Assembly: GCF_000620625.1 (NCBI RefSeq)
Contig: NZ_JIAW01000027.1
Location: 25,407-89,406, forward strand
Source of the DNA: Mycobacterium sp. URHB0044
Lineage (GTDB): Bacteria; Actinomycetota; Actinomycetes; Mycobacteriales; Mycobacteriaceae
Direction: 5' to 3'
DNA: 64,000 bases
Below, in pieces: positions 40,240 through 49,350 of the stretch. A model generated the notes under the pieces. That model was not told the origin of the DNA, did not search any database, and was given only the letters and a program-made list of their open reading frames with translations. The translations under genes and the position numbers were made by a program. Positions within the stretch are counted from its first letter, which is position 1; each line of letters begins with the position of its first letter.

Positions 40240-41721
40240 ATGTCGAATACGGTTATTTCGCCGCACCCAACCGAGCCGCCTCCCGTGGGAGCGAAGGCGG
40301 GGCTTGGCCTTGGCGCCCTGACGGCGATCGTGGTCGGGTCGATGATCGGCAGCGGCATCTTCGCGCTGCCGTCGCAGATGGCGGGGAGCGCCGCTCCCGG
40401 GCCCCTACTCATCGGCTGGGCGATCACGGGCGTGGGCATGTTGATGCTGGCCTTCGTCTTCCAGACGCTGGCGTCACGCAAGCCGCAGGTCGACGGTGGC
40501 GTATACGGCTACGCGAGGGCAGGTTTCGGCGACTACGTCGGCTTCACGTCCGCCTTTGGCTATTGGGTGTCGGCATGGGTGGGCAACGTCGCGTATCTGG
40601 TGCTGCTGTTCTCGACGCTCGGCTACTTCTTCGGTCCCTTCGAGGGCGGTGCGACCGTGCCCGCGATCATCGGCGCATCGATCCTGCTGTGGATCGTGCA
40701 CGCGATGACTCTGCGCGGCGTCAAGACCGCGGCGTTGGTCAACGCCTTGGTGACCATCGCCAAGATCGTGCCGATCCTAGTGTTCATCGCGATCGCCGTG
40801 GTCGGTTTCAAGGCGGGTCTCTTCACCGCCGACTTCTGGGGCCGGACTACGCAGATCGACGGGGTTCCGCTCGGCGACACCATGTCTCAGGTCAAGAACA
40901 TGATGCTGGTCACCGTATGGGTCTTCATCGGCATCGAGGGTGCCGCGGTCTACTCGCGCCGCGCGGCCAAACGCAAGAACGTCGGACGGGCCACCGTGCT
41001 CGGGTTCGCCGGAGTGCTCGCCCTTCTGCTGTTGGTCAATCTCCTGTCGTACGGCCTGATGTCGCAGGCGGAACTCGCCGGTGTGGCCGACCCCTCCATG
41101 GCGGGTGTGCTGGAGAGCCAGGTGGGCAGCTGGGGTGCGGGCTTCATCTCGATCGGGCTGATCGTGTCCCTGCTCGGCGCTCTGATCGCATGGGTGATGC
41201 TGTGCGCCGAGATCCTGCGCCTGCCCGCACTGGAGAACGTGATGCCGAAGGCGCTCGCCCGGGAAAACGCCCACGGCGCACCCGCGAACGCGCTGTGGCT
41301 GACCAACATCTGCGTCCAGGCGATGCTCTTGTGGACCCTCGTCAATGACAGCACCTACCTCAATCTGGTCTATCTGGCGACCTCTCTGATCCTGCTGCCC
41401 TACCTCTGGTCGGCGGCGTACCAGGTGTTGCTCGCGGTGCGTGGCGAAACCTACGAATCGGGGCACGGTCGGACGCGCGACGCCCTCGTCGGACTGGTGG
41501 GCCTGGCCTACGCGATCTGGCTGGTCTACGCCGGCGGCTTGGAGTACCTGCTGATCGCTGCGGTGTTCTACCTCGCCGGGACCACCCTCTACCTCTGGGC
41601 GCGCAGGGAAAACCGCCTACCGGCCTTCACCAAGCCCGAGTGGGCAGTCTTCGCCGTCATCACGGCGGCCTCCGTGGTCGCGGTGGCGTTGATGGCGACC
41701 GGCAACCTGTCCGTCCTGTGA
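40240..41721 (+). CDS. arcD: Arginine/ornithine antiporter ArcD-type (APC family)
   Basis: A 493-residue APC-superfamily transporter with 12 helices. It carries the family start LGALTAIVVGSMIGSGIFALPSQMAG and the conserved VFIGIEGAAVYSRRA in the sixth helix region. As the first gene of arcD-arcA-arcB-arcC it should exchange external arginine for ornithine. The start is the ATG after ggagacaac. Confidence 0.92.
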   Translation: MSNTVISPHPTEPPPVGAKAGLGLGALTAIVVGSMIGSGIFALPSQMAGSAAPGPLLIGWAITGVGMLMLAFVFQTLASRKPQVDGGVYGYARAGFGDYVGFTSAFGYWVSAWVGNVAYLVLLFSTLGYFFGPFEGGATVPAIIGASILLWIVHAMTLRGVKTAALVNALVTIAKIVPILVFIAIAVVGFKAGLFTADFWGRTTQIDGVPLGDTMSQVKNMMLVTVWVFIGIEGAAVYSRRAAKRKNVGRATVLGFAGVLALLLLVNLLSYGLMSQAELAGVADPSMAGVLESQVGSWGAGFISIGLIVSLLGALIAWVMLCAEILRLPALENVMPKALARENAHGAPANALWLTNICVQAMLLWTLVNDSTYLNLVYLATSLILLPYLWSAAYQVLLAVRGETYESGHGRTRDALVGLVGLAYAIWLVYAGGLEYLLIAAVFYLAGTTLYLWARRENRLPAFTKPEWAVFAVITAASVVAVALMATGNLSVL

Positions 41722-41741
41722 CCGATCGAAGAGGTGAGCTC

Positions 41742-43001
41742 GTGAGTACGAACGAACCCGGGCTGGGGGTGTGGTCCGAGGCGGGTCGGCTGCGACGAGT
41801 CCTGGTGTGCGCGCCCGGACTTGCGCATCAACGGCTGACTCCCGAGACGTGCAAGGAGCTGCTGTTCGACGACGTCGTCTGGCTGCAGCAGGCGCGGCGC
41901 GATCACTTCGACTTCGTGGCCAAGATGGTCGATCGTGGCGTCGAGGTACTCGAGCTGCAGGATCTGCTCGCCGACGTGGTGGCCGTGCCCGAGGGCCGGG
42001 ACTGGCTGCTGGACCGCAAGATCACCGACGACCTGGTCGGCTTGGGCCTGCGCCACGAGATCCGGGCCTGGTTGACGGAGCTGCCGCCGGATCGCTTGGC
42101 GGAGTTCCTCATTGGTGGGGTGGCGTACCAGGACGTGCCCAGTGAGCTCGGTGGCGGCTTCCTGTCGGCGTTCCGGGAGCTCGACGCGGCCGGGTTCGTG
42201 ATCCGTCCGCTGCCCAATACCCAGTTCATGCGCGACAATTCGTCGTGGATCTTCGGCGGTGTCACGCTGAACCCGATGTACTGGCCTGCCCGGCGTCAGG
42301 AGACCCTGCTGACCACGGCGGTGTACAAGTTCCACCCTGCCTTCGCCGATCAGAAATTCGATGTCTGGCTGGGCGATGCGGAAGGTGCTGCCCGGGACAA
42401 CGGCGCGGCCACCCTCGAAGGCGGCGACGTCATGCCGATCGGAAGGGGAATCGTGGTGATCGGCATGGGGGAACGGTCATCGCATCAGGCCATCACGCAG
42501 GTGGCGCGAAACCTGTTCGAAGCAGGCGCTGCTGAGCGAGTGATCATCGCCAGCCTGCCGAAGAGTCGTGCCGCGATGCACCTGGACACCGTGTTCACCT
42601 TCTGCGACTACGACGTCGTGACGGCGTATGCACCGATCGTCGACGGGATCGTGCCGTTCAGTCTGCGTCCCGACGACACATCGCCCACCGGTCTGGACAT
42701 CCAGCGGGAACCGAAGGGACTGGTTCCCACCCTCGGTGAGGCCCTCGGCGTGGACTTCCGCGTGATCACCACCGCCGGCGATGTTTACGGCGTTCAGCGT
42801 GAGCAGTGGGACGACGGGAACAACGTTGTCGCGCTCGAACCGGGGGTGGTCATCGGTTATGACCGCAACATCCTCACCAACACGGCGCTGCGGAAAGCAG
42901 GCGTCGAAGTCGTCACGATCGATGCCAGCGAGCTGGGGCGCGGTCGGGGCGGCGGACGATGCATGACCTGTCCAATCCTGCGCGACCCGCTCTACACCTG
43001 A
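41742..43001 (+). CDS. arcA: Arginine deiminase ArcA
   Basis: A 419-residue deiminase converting arginine to citrulline and ammonia. Catalytic residues are visible: the nucleophile Cys407 in GGGRCMTCPI, His and Asp/Glu sites in RAAMHLDTVFTFCDYD and LEGGDVMPIG, and the PNTQFMRDNSSW substrate motif. It starts at a GTG 20 bp after arcD with gaggtgag ahead. From memory M. tuberculosis Rv1001 encodes an orthologue but not in such an operon. Confidence 0.96.
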   Translation: MSTNEPGLGVWSEAGRLRRVLVCAPGLAHQRLTPETCKELLFDDVVWLQQARRDHFDFVAKMVDRGVEVLELQDLLADVVAVPEGRDWLLDRKITDDLVGLGLRHEIRAWLTELPPDRLAEFLIGGVAYQDVPSELGGGFLSAFRELDAAGFVIRPLPNTQFMRDNSSWIFGGVTLNPMYWPARRQETLLTTAVYKFHPAFADQKFDVWLGDAEGAARDNGAATLEGGDVMPIGRGIVVIGMGERSSHQAITQVARNLFEAGAAERVIIASLPKSRAAMHLDTVFTFCDYDVVTAYAPIVDGIVPFSLRPDDTSPTGLDIQREPKGLVPTLGEALGVDFRVITTAGDVYGVQREQWDDGNNVVALEPGVVIGYDRNILTNTALRKAGVEVVTIDASELGRGRGGGRCMTCPILRDPLYT

Positions 43002-43027
43002 TCCGGACGACGAAGGGAATCCTCATC

Positions 43028-44032
43028 GTGGCCTTCAACAACCGCAACCGCAGCCTGCTCAGTCTGGTCCATCACACCGATCGCGATTTGCATTACCTGC
43101 TCGACCTATCCCGCGACCTCAAGAGGGCGAAGTACTCGGGTCTCGGTCGGAATAGCCTGGCGGGCAAGAACATCGCCCTCATCTTCGAAAAGAGCTCCAC
43201 TCGAACCCGCTGCGCGTTCGAAGTGGCGGCGTTCGACGAGGGCGCGCACGTGACCTACATCGACCCGACGTCATCGCAAATCGGCCACAAGGAGTCGATG
43301 AAGGACACGGCGCGCGTGCTGGGCCGGATGTATGACGCAATCGAATACCGTGGCGCGGGGCAGGAGATCGTCGAAGAGTTGGCCACCTACGCCGGTGTGC
43401 CGGTGTTCAACGGGCTGACGGACGAGTTCCATCCCACGCAGATGCTGGCCGACGTCCTCACCATGACCGAGCACTGCCCAAAACCGCTGACCGACATATC
43501 CTTCGCGTTCGTCGGCGACGGACGCAACAACGTTGCCAACTCGCTGCTGCTGGTGGGCGCCAAACTCGGCATGGACGTCCGGATCGGTGCCCCTCAAGAG
43601 CTTTGGCCCAGTGATGAGCACGTGGCGATGTGCCAGGACTTCGGCGCGTCGGCCGGCGCGCGGATCACCGTCACCGACGATCCGGTCAAGGCGGTCAGCG
43701 GCGTCGACTTCGTATACACCGATGTGTGGGTGTCGATGGGGGAGCCGCTGGAGACCTGGGGGGCACGGGTCGACATGCTGCTGCCCTTCCAGGTCAACGC
43801 CGAGCTGATCGCGGCCGTCGGCAACCCGCGAGTGAAGTTCATGCACTGCCTGCCGGCATTCCACAACTCGGAGACCACGATCGGTGCACGGATCGCGGAG
43901 CAGTACCCGCACCTCGCCAACGGCATCGAGGTCACCGACGACGTCTTCGAGAGTCCGGCCAACATCGCCTTCGATCAGGCGGAGAACCGAATGCACACAA
44001 TCAAGGCCGTCCTCGTGGCCGCTCTGAGCTGA
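43028..44032 (+). CDS. arcB: Ornithine carbamoyltransferase, catabolic (ArcB)
   Basis: A 334-residue transcarbamylase. In the deiminase pathway it splits citrulline with phosphate to ornithine and carbamoyl phosphate. The carbamoyl-phosphate site STRTRCAFE, the HPTQMLADVLTM motif, the DVWVSMGE loop and the HCLPAFH catalytic motif are present. It starts at a GTG 26 bp after arcA. Context, not sequence, argues for the catabolic role. Confidence 0.95.
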   Translation: MAFNNRNRSLLSLVHHTDRDLHYLLDLSRDLKRAKYSGLGRNSLAGKNIALIFEKSSTRTRCAFEVAAFDEGAHVTYIDPTSSQIGHKESMKDTARVLGRMYDAIEYRGAGQEIVEELATYAGVPVFNGLTDEFHPTQMLADVLTMTEHCPKPLTDISFAFVGDGRNNVANSLLLVGAKLGMDVRIGAPQELWPSDEHVAMCQDFGASAGARITVTDDPVKAVSGVDFVYTDVWVSMGEPLETWGARVDMLLPFQVNAELIAAVGNPRVKFMHCLPAFHNSETTIGARIAEQYPHLANGIEVTDDVFESPANIAFDQAENRMHTIKAVLVAALS

Positions 44033-44044
44033 ATCAAGACCACC

Positions 44045-44980
44045 ATGCGGATCGTAATCGCCTTGGGCGGCAACGCATTGTTGCGGCGCGGGCAACCGAT
44101 GACGGCGGAAAACCAGCGCGCCAACATCCGAACGGCCGCCGAGTGCATCGCCGCGGTGACACCTGGCAATGAAATCGTCGTCGCCCACGGCAACGGCCCT
44201 CAAGTGGGACTGTTGGCGCTGCAGTCGGCGGCCTACGTCGACGTCGCACCGTATCCACTCGACGTGCTCGGTGCTCAGACCGAGGCGATGATCGGCTACG
44301 TCATCGAGCAGGAATTGGGCAACCTTCTGCCACGCGAACAGCACATCGCCACACTGCTCACGATGATCGAGGTGGATCGACACGACCCCGCATTCGGGCA
44401 CCCCACCAAACCGATCGGGCCGGTGTACGACCGGGAGACCGCGGAGCGCCTCGGGGCCGCCGGCGGCTGGGTCATCGCTCCCGACGGCGACAAGTTCCGC
44501 AGGGTGGTGGCGAGCCCAGAACCCAAGCGAATCTTCGAGATTGGACCCATCCGGCGCCTCGTGGAGGACGGCACCATCGTGATCTGTGCCGGTGGTGGCG
44601 GGATACCCACGGTCTATGACGAACAGGGCCAGCTGCATGGTGTGGAGGCCGTCATCGACAAGGATCTCGCATCGGCTCTGCTGGCCGAGCAACTGGACGC
44701 CGATCTACTCGTCATCGCCACGGACGTCGACGGCGTCTACACGGACTGGGGAACTGCCGAGCAGGCCCGGTTGGGCCGTGTCACTCCCGACGAGCTTGCC
44801 GGGCTGGATTTGCCGGCAGGCTCGATGGGGCCGAAGGTCGACGCCGCATCACGCTTCGCTCGTCACACCGGGAGGGCGGCCGTCATCGGGGCGCTATCCG
44901 ACATCGCCGACATCGTCGGCGGAACGGCGGGCACTCGCGTTCAGCTGGGCTCGCGGAGTGGGAGTCCGGCAGCCCGATAG
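44045..44980 (+). CDS. arcC: Carbamate kinase ArcC
   Basis: A 311-residue amino-acid-kinase-fold enzyme that makes ATP from ADP and carbamoyl phosphate, the energy-yielding last step of arginine deimination. The motifs IVIALGGNALLRRG, VVAHGNGPQVGLLALQ, VICAGGGGIPTV and the GSMGPKVDAASRFA end are all present. It lies 12 bp after arcB. Its 3' end overlaps the convergent Gfo/Idh gene by 40 bp. Confidence 0.96.
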   Translation: MRIVIALGGNALLRRGQPMTAENQRANIRTAAECIAAVTPGNEIVVAHGNGPQVGLLALQSAAYVDVAPYPLDVLGAQTEAMIGYVIEQELGNLLPREQHIATLLTMIEVDRHDPAFGHPTKPIGPVYDRETAERLGAAGGWVIAPDGDKFRRVVASPEPKRIFEIGPIRRLVEDGTIVICAGGGGIPTVYDEQGQLHGVEAVIDKDLASALLAEQLDADLLVIATDVDGVYTDWGTAEQARLGRVTPDELAGLDLPAGSMGPKVDAASRFARHTGRAAVIGALSDIADIVGGTAGTRVQLGSRSGSPAAR

Positions 44981-45942
44981 ATCGCATCGATGACGGTCAT
45001 GTTCTCGACGGCGTCCGCGGGCGTCGTCTTCACCGGTTCACCGCGTAGGACGGCGGCGGCGAATGCGTCGAGTTGATATGCGTAGGACGCGCGGCGCGAC
45101 AACCGCTCCACCCGCCTGCCGTCGGCGGATCGGACCGACAGCCGGTGGTACAACTGCGGCATGACGGGGTTGAGCACTCGGAGTTCGCCGCGGTCGCCAA
45201 CCACTCTTGCGCTCATCTGGAGTAGGTTCGCCGACCACATCGAGCACCGCACCCGGCCCGTGTGCCCGCCCGGAAATCGCAACTCCGCCGTCATGGCCCT
45301 GTCGATTCTCGAATTGCGTAGTTTCGCCTGCGCAGAAACGACTTCGGGGGTGCCTTGGCCGAACGTGCGGGCCATGTGGACCGCATAACAGCCGGCGTCC
45401 ATCGTCGCGCCGCCAGCGAGCGAATAGTCGTAGCGGATGTCGGAGAACTTGGGCAACGGAAAACACAGGGCCGTCTCGACCCGTTCGAGCTTGCCCAGCT
45501 CACCCGAGCCGATGATCTCCTCGATTCGGAGCGCCAGCGGGTGGTACCGGTAGTGGAACGCCTCCATCACGACCCGGCCGGACTTCGCGGCAACCTCGGC
45601 CACCTCGCGCGCTTCGGCGGCGTTGGCGGTGAACGGCTTTTCGCAGAGGACGTGCTTGCCGGCGGCCAATGCGGCCCGGGTCCAGCGCCCGTGCAGGCTG
45701 TTCGGCAGCGGGTTGTAGATGGCATCCACCTCCGGGTCGGCGATGAGCGCCTCGTAGCCCGTATGTACCCGCGCGATGTCGTGCTTGGCCGCGAAGGCCC
45801 GTGCACGCGAAGCGTCGCGCGCCGCGACGGCGGCGACGACGACCTCGCCGTTCGTCTTGGCCGGATTGAGGAGCGCCATCGGGGTGATGCGAGCTGCCCC
45901 GAGGATGCCGATCCGCACGGGCGCGGCGGGACTTCCAGTCAC
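44941..45942 (-). CDS. Gfo/Idh/MocA-family oxidoreductase
   Basis: A 333-residue NAD(P)-dependent sugar or cyclitol dehydrogenase-type enzyme. It has the Rossmann start RIGILGAARITPMALL, the LPNSLHGRWTRAALAAGKHVLCEKPF motif with the EKP lysine, and MDAGCYAVHMAR with the conserved DxGxY. It resembles dimeric dihydrodiol/xylose dehydrogenase-like members. The GTG start is supported by TAGCGT 6 nt upstream. Substrate unknown. Confidence 0.88.
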   Translation of the reverse strand: MTGSPAAPVRIGILGAARITPMALLNPAKTNGEVVVAAVAARDASRARAFAAKHDIARVHTGYEALIADPEVDAIYNPLPNSLHGRWTRAALAAGKHVLCEKPFTANAAEAREVAEVAAKSGRVVMEAFHYRYHPLALRIEEIIGSGELGKLERVETALCFPLPKFSDIRYDYSLAGGATMDAGCYAVHMARTFGQGTPEVVSAQAKLRNSRIDRAMTAELRFPGGHTGRVRCSMWSANLLQMSARVVGDRGELRVLNPVMPQLYHRLSVRSADGRRVERLSRRASYAYQLDAFAAAVLRGEPVKTTPADAVENMTVIDAIYRAAGLPLREPS

Positions 45943-45948
45943 CCCTGG

Positions 45949-45954
45949 ACGCTA
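45949..45954 (-). promoter_or_regulatory. -10 hexamer of a leaderless promoter (Gfo/Idh gene)
   Basis: TAGCGT on the minus strand, 6 nt before the GTG at 45942. Confidence 0.55.
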
Positions 45955-45972
45955 GCACTCAAACATGCTCGG

Positions 45973-46992
45973 TCAATCGAGGTCGGGGAACACGACGACG
46001 ACCTTGTCGGCAGCACCGGGCGTGCTGGCCAGCTCGAGTGCGTGGCCGACGTCGGCGAAGGGGATGGCGTGGCTGATGATCAGCGCGTACTTCTCCCAGT
46101 CGTCGACCAAATCCTTTGTCACTTCGAAGATCTCGTCGGGATAACCCATGGATCCCACGACCGTGATTTCGTTGCTCATGACGTTGACGAAATCCACGGG
46201 GACCGGTTCCTTGTGCACGCCGACGACGCCGAGGGTGGCGCCCTTCTTGGCCGCACCGAGCACGGTGTCGATGACGGCCTTTGCGCCGGCGGCGTCGAGG
46301 TAGACGTCGGTGCCGGACCTGCCGGGGTGCATGGAGTCTCCATTGCCGTGCAGTTCGACGAGCCGGGCGACGACGTCTTCCTCCGCGGAGTTGATGACGG
46401 CGTCGGCGCCGATCTTCAGCGCCTTCTCGAGGCGGGCAGCGACCAGGTCGACCACCACCACGTGGCTCGCCCCCAGCGACCGGAACGCCAAGACCGCGCC
46501 AAGCCCGATCGGGCCAGCGCCGAACACGACGACCTTGTCGCCACGTCGTGGCTTGCAGCGGTTGACGCCGTGGCGGGCGACCGCCATCGGCTCGTTCAGT
46601 GCGGCGACTTTGAACGGGATGTGGTCGGGGATGACCTCCAAACTGGTTCCACGGACGGCATCTTCGATCAACAGGTAGTCGGCGAGGGCGCCCGTTGCAC
46701 CGCCGTTGCCGATGATGCCGCTGGGTGCCGCCATCGGATTGACGACGACGTGGTCACCAACCTCTATGCCGGTGACGGCGGCGCCGACTTCGACGACTTC
46801 GCCGGCGGGTTCGTGGCCAAGCGGCGTGTGATTCTGGCGGGGCGGAATGCCGCCGATGGCGATGTAGAAGGCGTCGGATCCACAGATCCCGCACGCCCGT
46901 ACGCGGATCAAGACGTCGTTGGCACCAACGTCGGGTCTCGGTGCGTCGACGACTTCGGCCTGGTCGGGCCCCGTCACCATGGACACCTTCAT
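45973..46992 (-). CDS. Medium-chain zinc-type alcohol dehydrogenase without structural zinc site
   Basis: A 339-residue MDR-family dehydrogenase resembling sorbitol, threonine and butanediol dehydrogenases. The catalytic zinc motif is intact (RACGICGSDAFY, then LGHEPAGEV), and VVVFGAGPIGLGAVLAFRSLGA binds NAD(P). The four-cysteine structural lobe usual near residue 95 is replaced by NPMAAPSGIIGNGGATG. It is divergent from the SDR-TetR pair and shares its two palindromic operators. Confidence 0.9.
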   Translation of the reverse strand: MKVSMVTGPDQAEVVDAPRPDVGANDVLIRVRACGICGSDAFYIAIGGIPPRQNHTPLGHEPAGEVVEVGAAVTGIEVGDHVVVNPMAAPSGIIGNGGATGALADYLLIEDAVRGTSLEVIPDHIPFKVAALNEPMAVARHGVNRCKPRRGDKVVVFGAGPIGLGAVLAFRSLGASHVVVVDLVAARLEKALKIGADAVINSAEEDVVARLVELHGNGDSMHPGRSGTDVYLDAAGAKAVIDTVLGAAKKGATLGVVGVHKEPVPVDFVNVMSNEITVVGSMGYPDEIFEVTKDLVDDWEKYALIISHAIPFADVGHALELASTPGAADKVVVVFPDLD

Positions 46993-47028
46993 CGAAGTCT
47001 CCTTGTCGGGTACGGGTTTCGACTCGAA

Positions 47029-47066
47029 CTCTAGAGTTCTAGAGGTGATACTCTACGGCCGTAGAG
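47029..47066. promoter_or_regulatory. Two palindromic operators with CTCTA half-sites
   Basis: CTCTAGA-GT-TCTAGAG (47029-47044) and CTCTACGGCCGTAGAG (47051-47066, perfect 16 bp) have the same outer half-sites. Their centres are 22 bp apart, about two helical turns. They lie between the divergent alcohol dehydrogenase (start 46992) and SDR (start 47099) and are the likely targets of the TetR regulator at 47866. Confidence 0.8.
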
Positions 47067-47098
47067 CTGATGTCAATGTGTCCGTGGAAGAGGAGCTC

Positions 47099-47869
47099 AT
47101 GGGTTTGCGTGGCTTGGCCGGAAGGGTTGCGGTCGTGGTGGGGGGTGCGACCGGTATCGGCGCAGCGACCGCAGTACGGCTAGGCGAGGAAGGCTGTCAC
47201 GTGGTGGTCGGCGACCTGGCGGCCGAGGCCGCCCAGTCGACGGCCCAGCGCATCGTTGCCGCCGGCGGCACGGCGGTCGCCGTCGCATGCGATCTCGCGG
47301 AACCCGACTCGATCGCCGCGCTCATGGGCTCCGCAACCGACGCGTACGGCCGCGTCGATGCGCTGTTCAACGTCGGTGCGGACATGAGGGCCATTCGGGC
47401 GGACTCCGACGTGGTCGACATCGACCTCGACGTGTGGGACCGCGTGATGACCGTGAACCTGCGCGGCTACGTCGCCGCCATGAAGCACGCCATCCCGAGA
47501 ATGCTCGACGGCGGCGGTGGGGCGATCGTCAACATGTCGTCGGCGGCGGCATTTCAGGGTGAGCCCACGCGACCGGCCTACGCCACCGCCAAGGCCGGAA
47601 TCGGCGCTCTCACAAGGCATGTCGCATCACGATGGGGCAAGGACGGCATCAGGTGCAACGCCGTCGCACCGGGCTTCACCGCCACCGAGGCCATTCAATC
47701 CGCGCCGCAATGGCCAGAGTTGGAAGCCGCCGCACTGAAGCGCATCCGCGGACCCCGTGTCGGCGCACCCGACGACGTCGCGGCGCTGGTGGCGTTTCTG
47801 CTCTCGGACGAGGGCGAGTGGATCAACGGCCAGGTCGTCAACGTCGACGGCGGCACCATCCTGCGATGA
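47099..47869 (+). CDS. Short-chain dehydrogenase/reductase
   Basis: A 256-residue classical SDR. The cofactor motif is VVVGGATGIGAATAVRL, the serine of the active site is in VNMSSAAAFQGEP and the YxxxK is in YATAKAGIGAL. The acidic residue after beta-2 (VVGDLA) favours NAD(H). Start: ATG with gaggag upstream. It overlaps the tetR gene by an ATGA and is divergent from an alcohol dehydrogenase; the two may oxidise successive alcohols of one substrate. Confidence 0.92.
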   Translation: MGLRGLAGRVAVVVGGATGIGAATAVRLGEEGCHVVVGDLAAEAAQSTAQRIVAAGGTAVAVACDLAEPDSIAALMGSATDAYGRVDALFNVGADMRAIRADSDVVDIDLDVWDRVMTVNLRGYVAAMKHAIPRMLDGGGGAIVNMSSAAAFQGEPTRPAYATAKAGIGALTRHVASRWGKDGIRCNAVAPGFTATEAIQSAPQWPELEAAALKRIRGPRVGAPDDVAALVAFLLSDEGEWINGQVVNVDGGTILR

Positions 47870-48498
47870 CCCGCACCGACGACGTCATGGCCATTTCCTC
47901 GCCGCGCAAACGCAATGGCGACGAACGGCGACGTGACCTGTGCGACGCGGGAATCCGGGTGCTGGCCGAACATGGTTCCCGCGGGCTGACACACGCCAAG
48001 GTCGACCGCTACGCCGGAGTGCCCAATGGCACCACGTCGTACTACTACCGCACCCGCGCCGCCCTGCTGCGCGGCGTCGGTCAGCGCGTCGCCGAGATCG
48101 ACATGGCCAACCTCCACTCGGTGAGCGACGAGCCGCTCGATCCACGGTCGCCGTTCGCGCACCTAGCCCGACTGGTGATGATGCAGGCTGACGGCGAAGG
48201 CTTGGCGCTCAACAGGGCGCGACACGAGCTGCTGCTGGGCATTGCACGCGATCCGGATCTCGCTGAGACATCGCAGGAGTTCGTCGGGCGGATCCTCGCC
48301 ATGGCCCAAGACGCCATCACCTACCTGAACCCCAGCGTCACCGATAGCGCTCTGCTCGCAGCACAGACGACCGCCGTCACCACCTTCATCGCCGGTGTCT
48401 TCACTCGGCTCCTGGTGGGCGACCGCACCATCAACGACGCCGACCAACTCGCGCGGCTATTGCAGGCGGTCGCCACGGCGGTGCACGCTTGCGATTAG
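47866..48498 (+). CDS. TetR-family regulator
   Basis: A 210-residue TetR regulator with helix-turn-helix GIRVLAEHGSRGLTHAKVDRYAGVPNGTTSYYYRTRAALLRG. A C-terminal ligand domain follows. It is co-translated with the SDR through ATGA and very probably represses both the SDR operon and the divergent dehydrogenase through the CTCTA palindromes. Ligand unknown. Confidence 0.92.
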   Translation: MTRTDDVMAISSPRKRNGDERRRDLCDAGIRVLAEHGSRGLTHAKVDRYAGVPNGTTSYYYRTRAALLRGVGQRVAEIDMANLHSVSDEPLDPRSPFAHLARLVMMQADGEGLALNRARHELLLGIARDPDLAETSQEFVGRILAMAQDAITYLNPSVTDSALLAAQTTAVTTFIAGVFTRLLVGDRTINDADQLARLLQAVATAVHACD

Positions 48499-48518
48499 CG
48501 CTGTGCGACGATGCGAGA

Positions 48519-49337
48519 ATGACCGCGCGCCCGGCACACTTCACCCAGCTTGCTCCCGACCGGTTCCTGCCGACGTCGAACGCGCAAAGCCATTGGGGCG
48601 AGGACCATCTGAATGGCCCCGCGGTGGTCGGTCTGGTGGCGCGGGCGCTCGAGGAGCAATATGGCCTCGACGAGTTCATGCCCGCACGTCTGACGGTCGA
48701 TCTGTTCAAGGCCGCCCGCGGCGTCGAGACCGTCGCCCAGATGCGGCTGGTGCGCGACGGCAGGCGCGTCCGCAACTCGGAGTGCGAACTGATCCAGGAC
48801 GGCGTCGTCGTGGCCAGGGCCGTACTTGTGCAGTACCGGCGCTCGGAGTCCCCCCGGGGCGAAGAGTGGTCGGCCACCATGGATTTCACGCCGCCACCCA
48901 ACGTCGACGATGCCCGCCACATGTACATCGGCAGTGACGACGGCGGCTGGTCCCAATCGATCGCAGATCACCAGAACACCTCCCGCAAGCGGTTCATCAA
49001 CCGCTCCGTCGACGTCGTTGCGGGCGTCAAGAACACCCCGTTCGTGAACGCGGCGATGGCCGCCGAGGGCACTAGCCTCGTCACCAATCTCGGCTCGGCG
49101 GGGGTGGGCTACATCAACGGCGACTTGACCGTGGCATTGGCGCGGTTGCCGCTGGACGAGTGGGTGGGCGCGCAAGGCGATTCGCACTGGGTGGCCGACG
49201 GCGTCTCAGTGGGCACGGCAACGCTTTTCGATCACGCCGGCGCGTTCGGCACCGGCACGGTGACGGCCGTCAGCAATCCCGCGGCGCAGATCGACTTCGC
49301 CAACGATCCGTTTCCCACGCGTACGCCAACGGCGTGA
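48519..49337 (+). CDS. Acyl-CoA thioesterase-like double-hotdog protein
   Basis: A 272-residue thioesterase-superfamily protein (4HBT_3/TesB-like) made of two hotdog halves. The first is NAQSHWGEDHLNGPAVVGLVARALEEQYG with TVDLFKAARGVETV. The second has SLVTNLGSAGVGYINGDLTVALARLPLDEWVG and GVSVGTATLFDHAGAFGTG. Such proteins hydrolyse acyl-CoA esters. It starts 20 bp after the tetR stop on the same strand, so it may belong to the same transcript. Confidence 0.8.
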   Translation: MTARPAHFTQLAPDRFLPTSNAQSHWGEDHLNGPAVVGLVARALEEQYGLDEFMPARLTVDLFKAARGVETVAQMRLVRDGRRVRNSECELIQDGVVVARAVLVQYRRSESPRGEEWSATMDFTPPPNVDDARHMYIGSDDGGWSQSIADHQNTSRKRFINRSVDVVAGVKNTPFVNAAMAAEGTSLVTNLGSAGVGYINGDLTVALARLPLDEWVGAQGDSHWVADGVSVGTATLFDHAGAFGTGTVTAVSNPAAQIDFANDPFPTRTPTA

Positions 49338-49350
49338 CGGGGCGGGCGGC

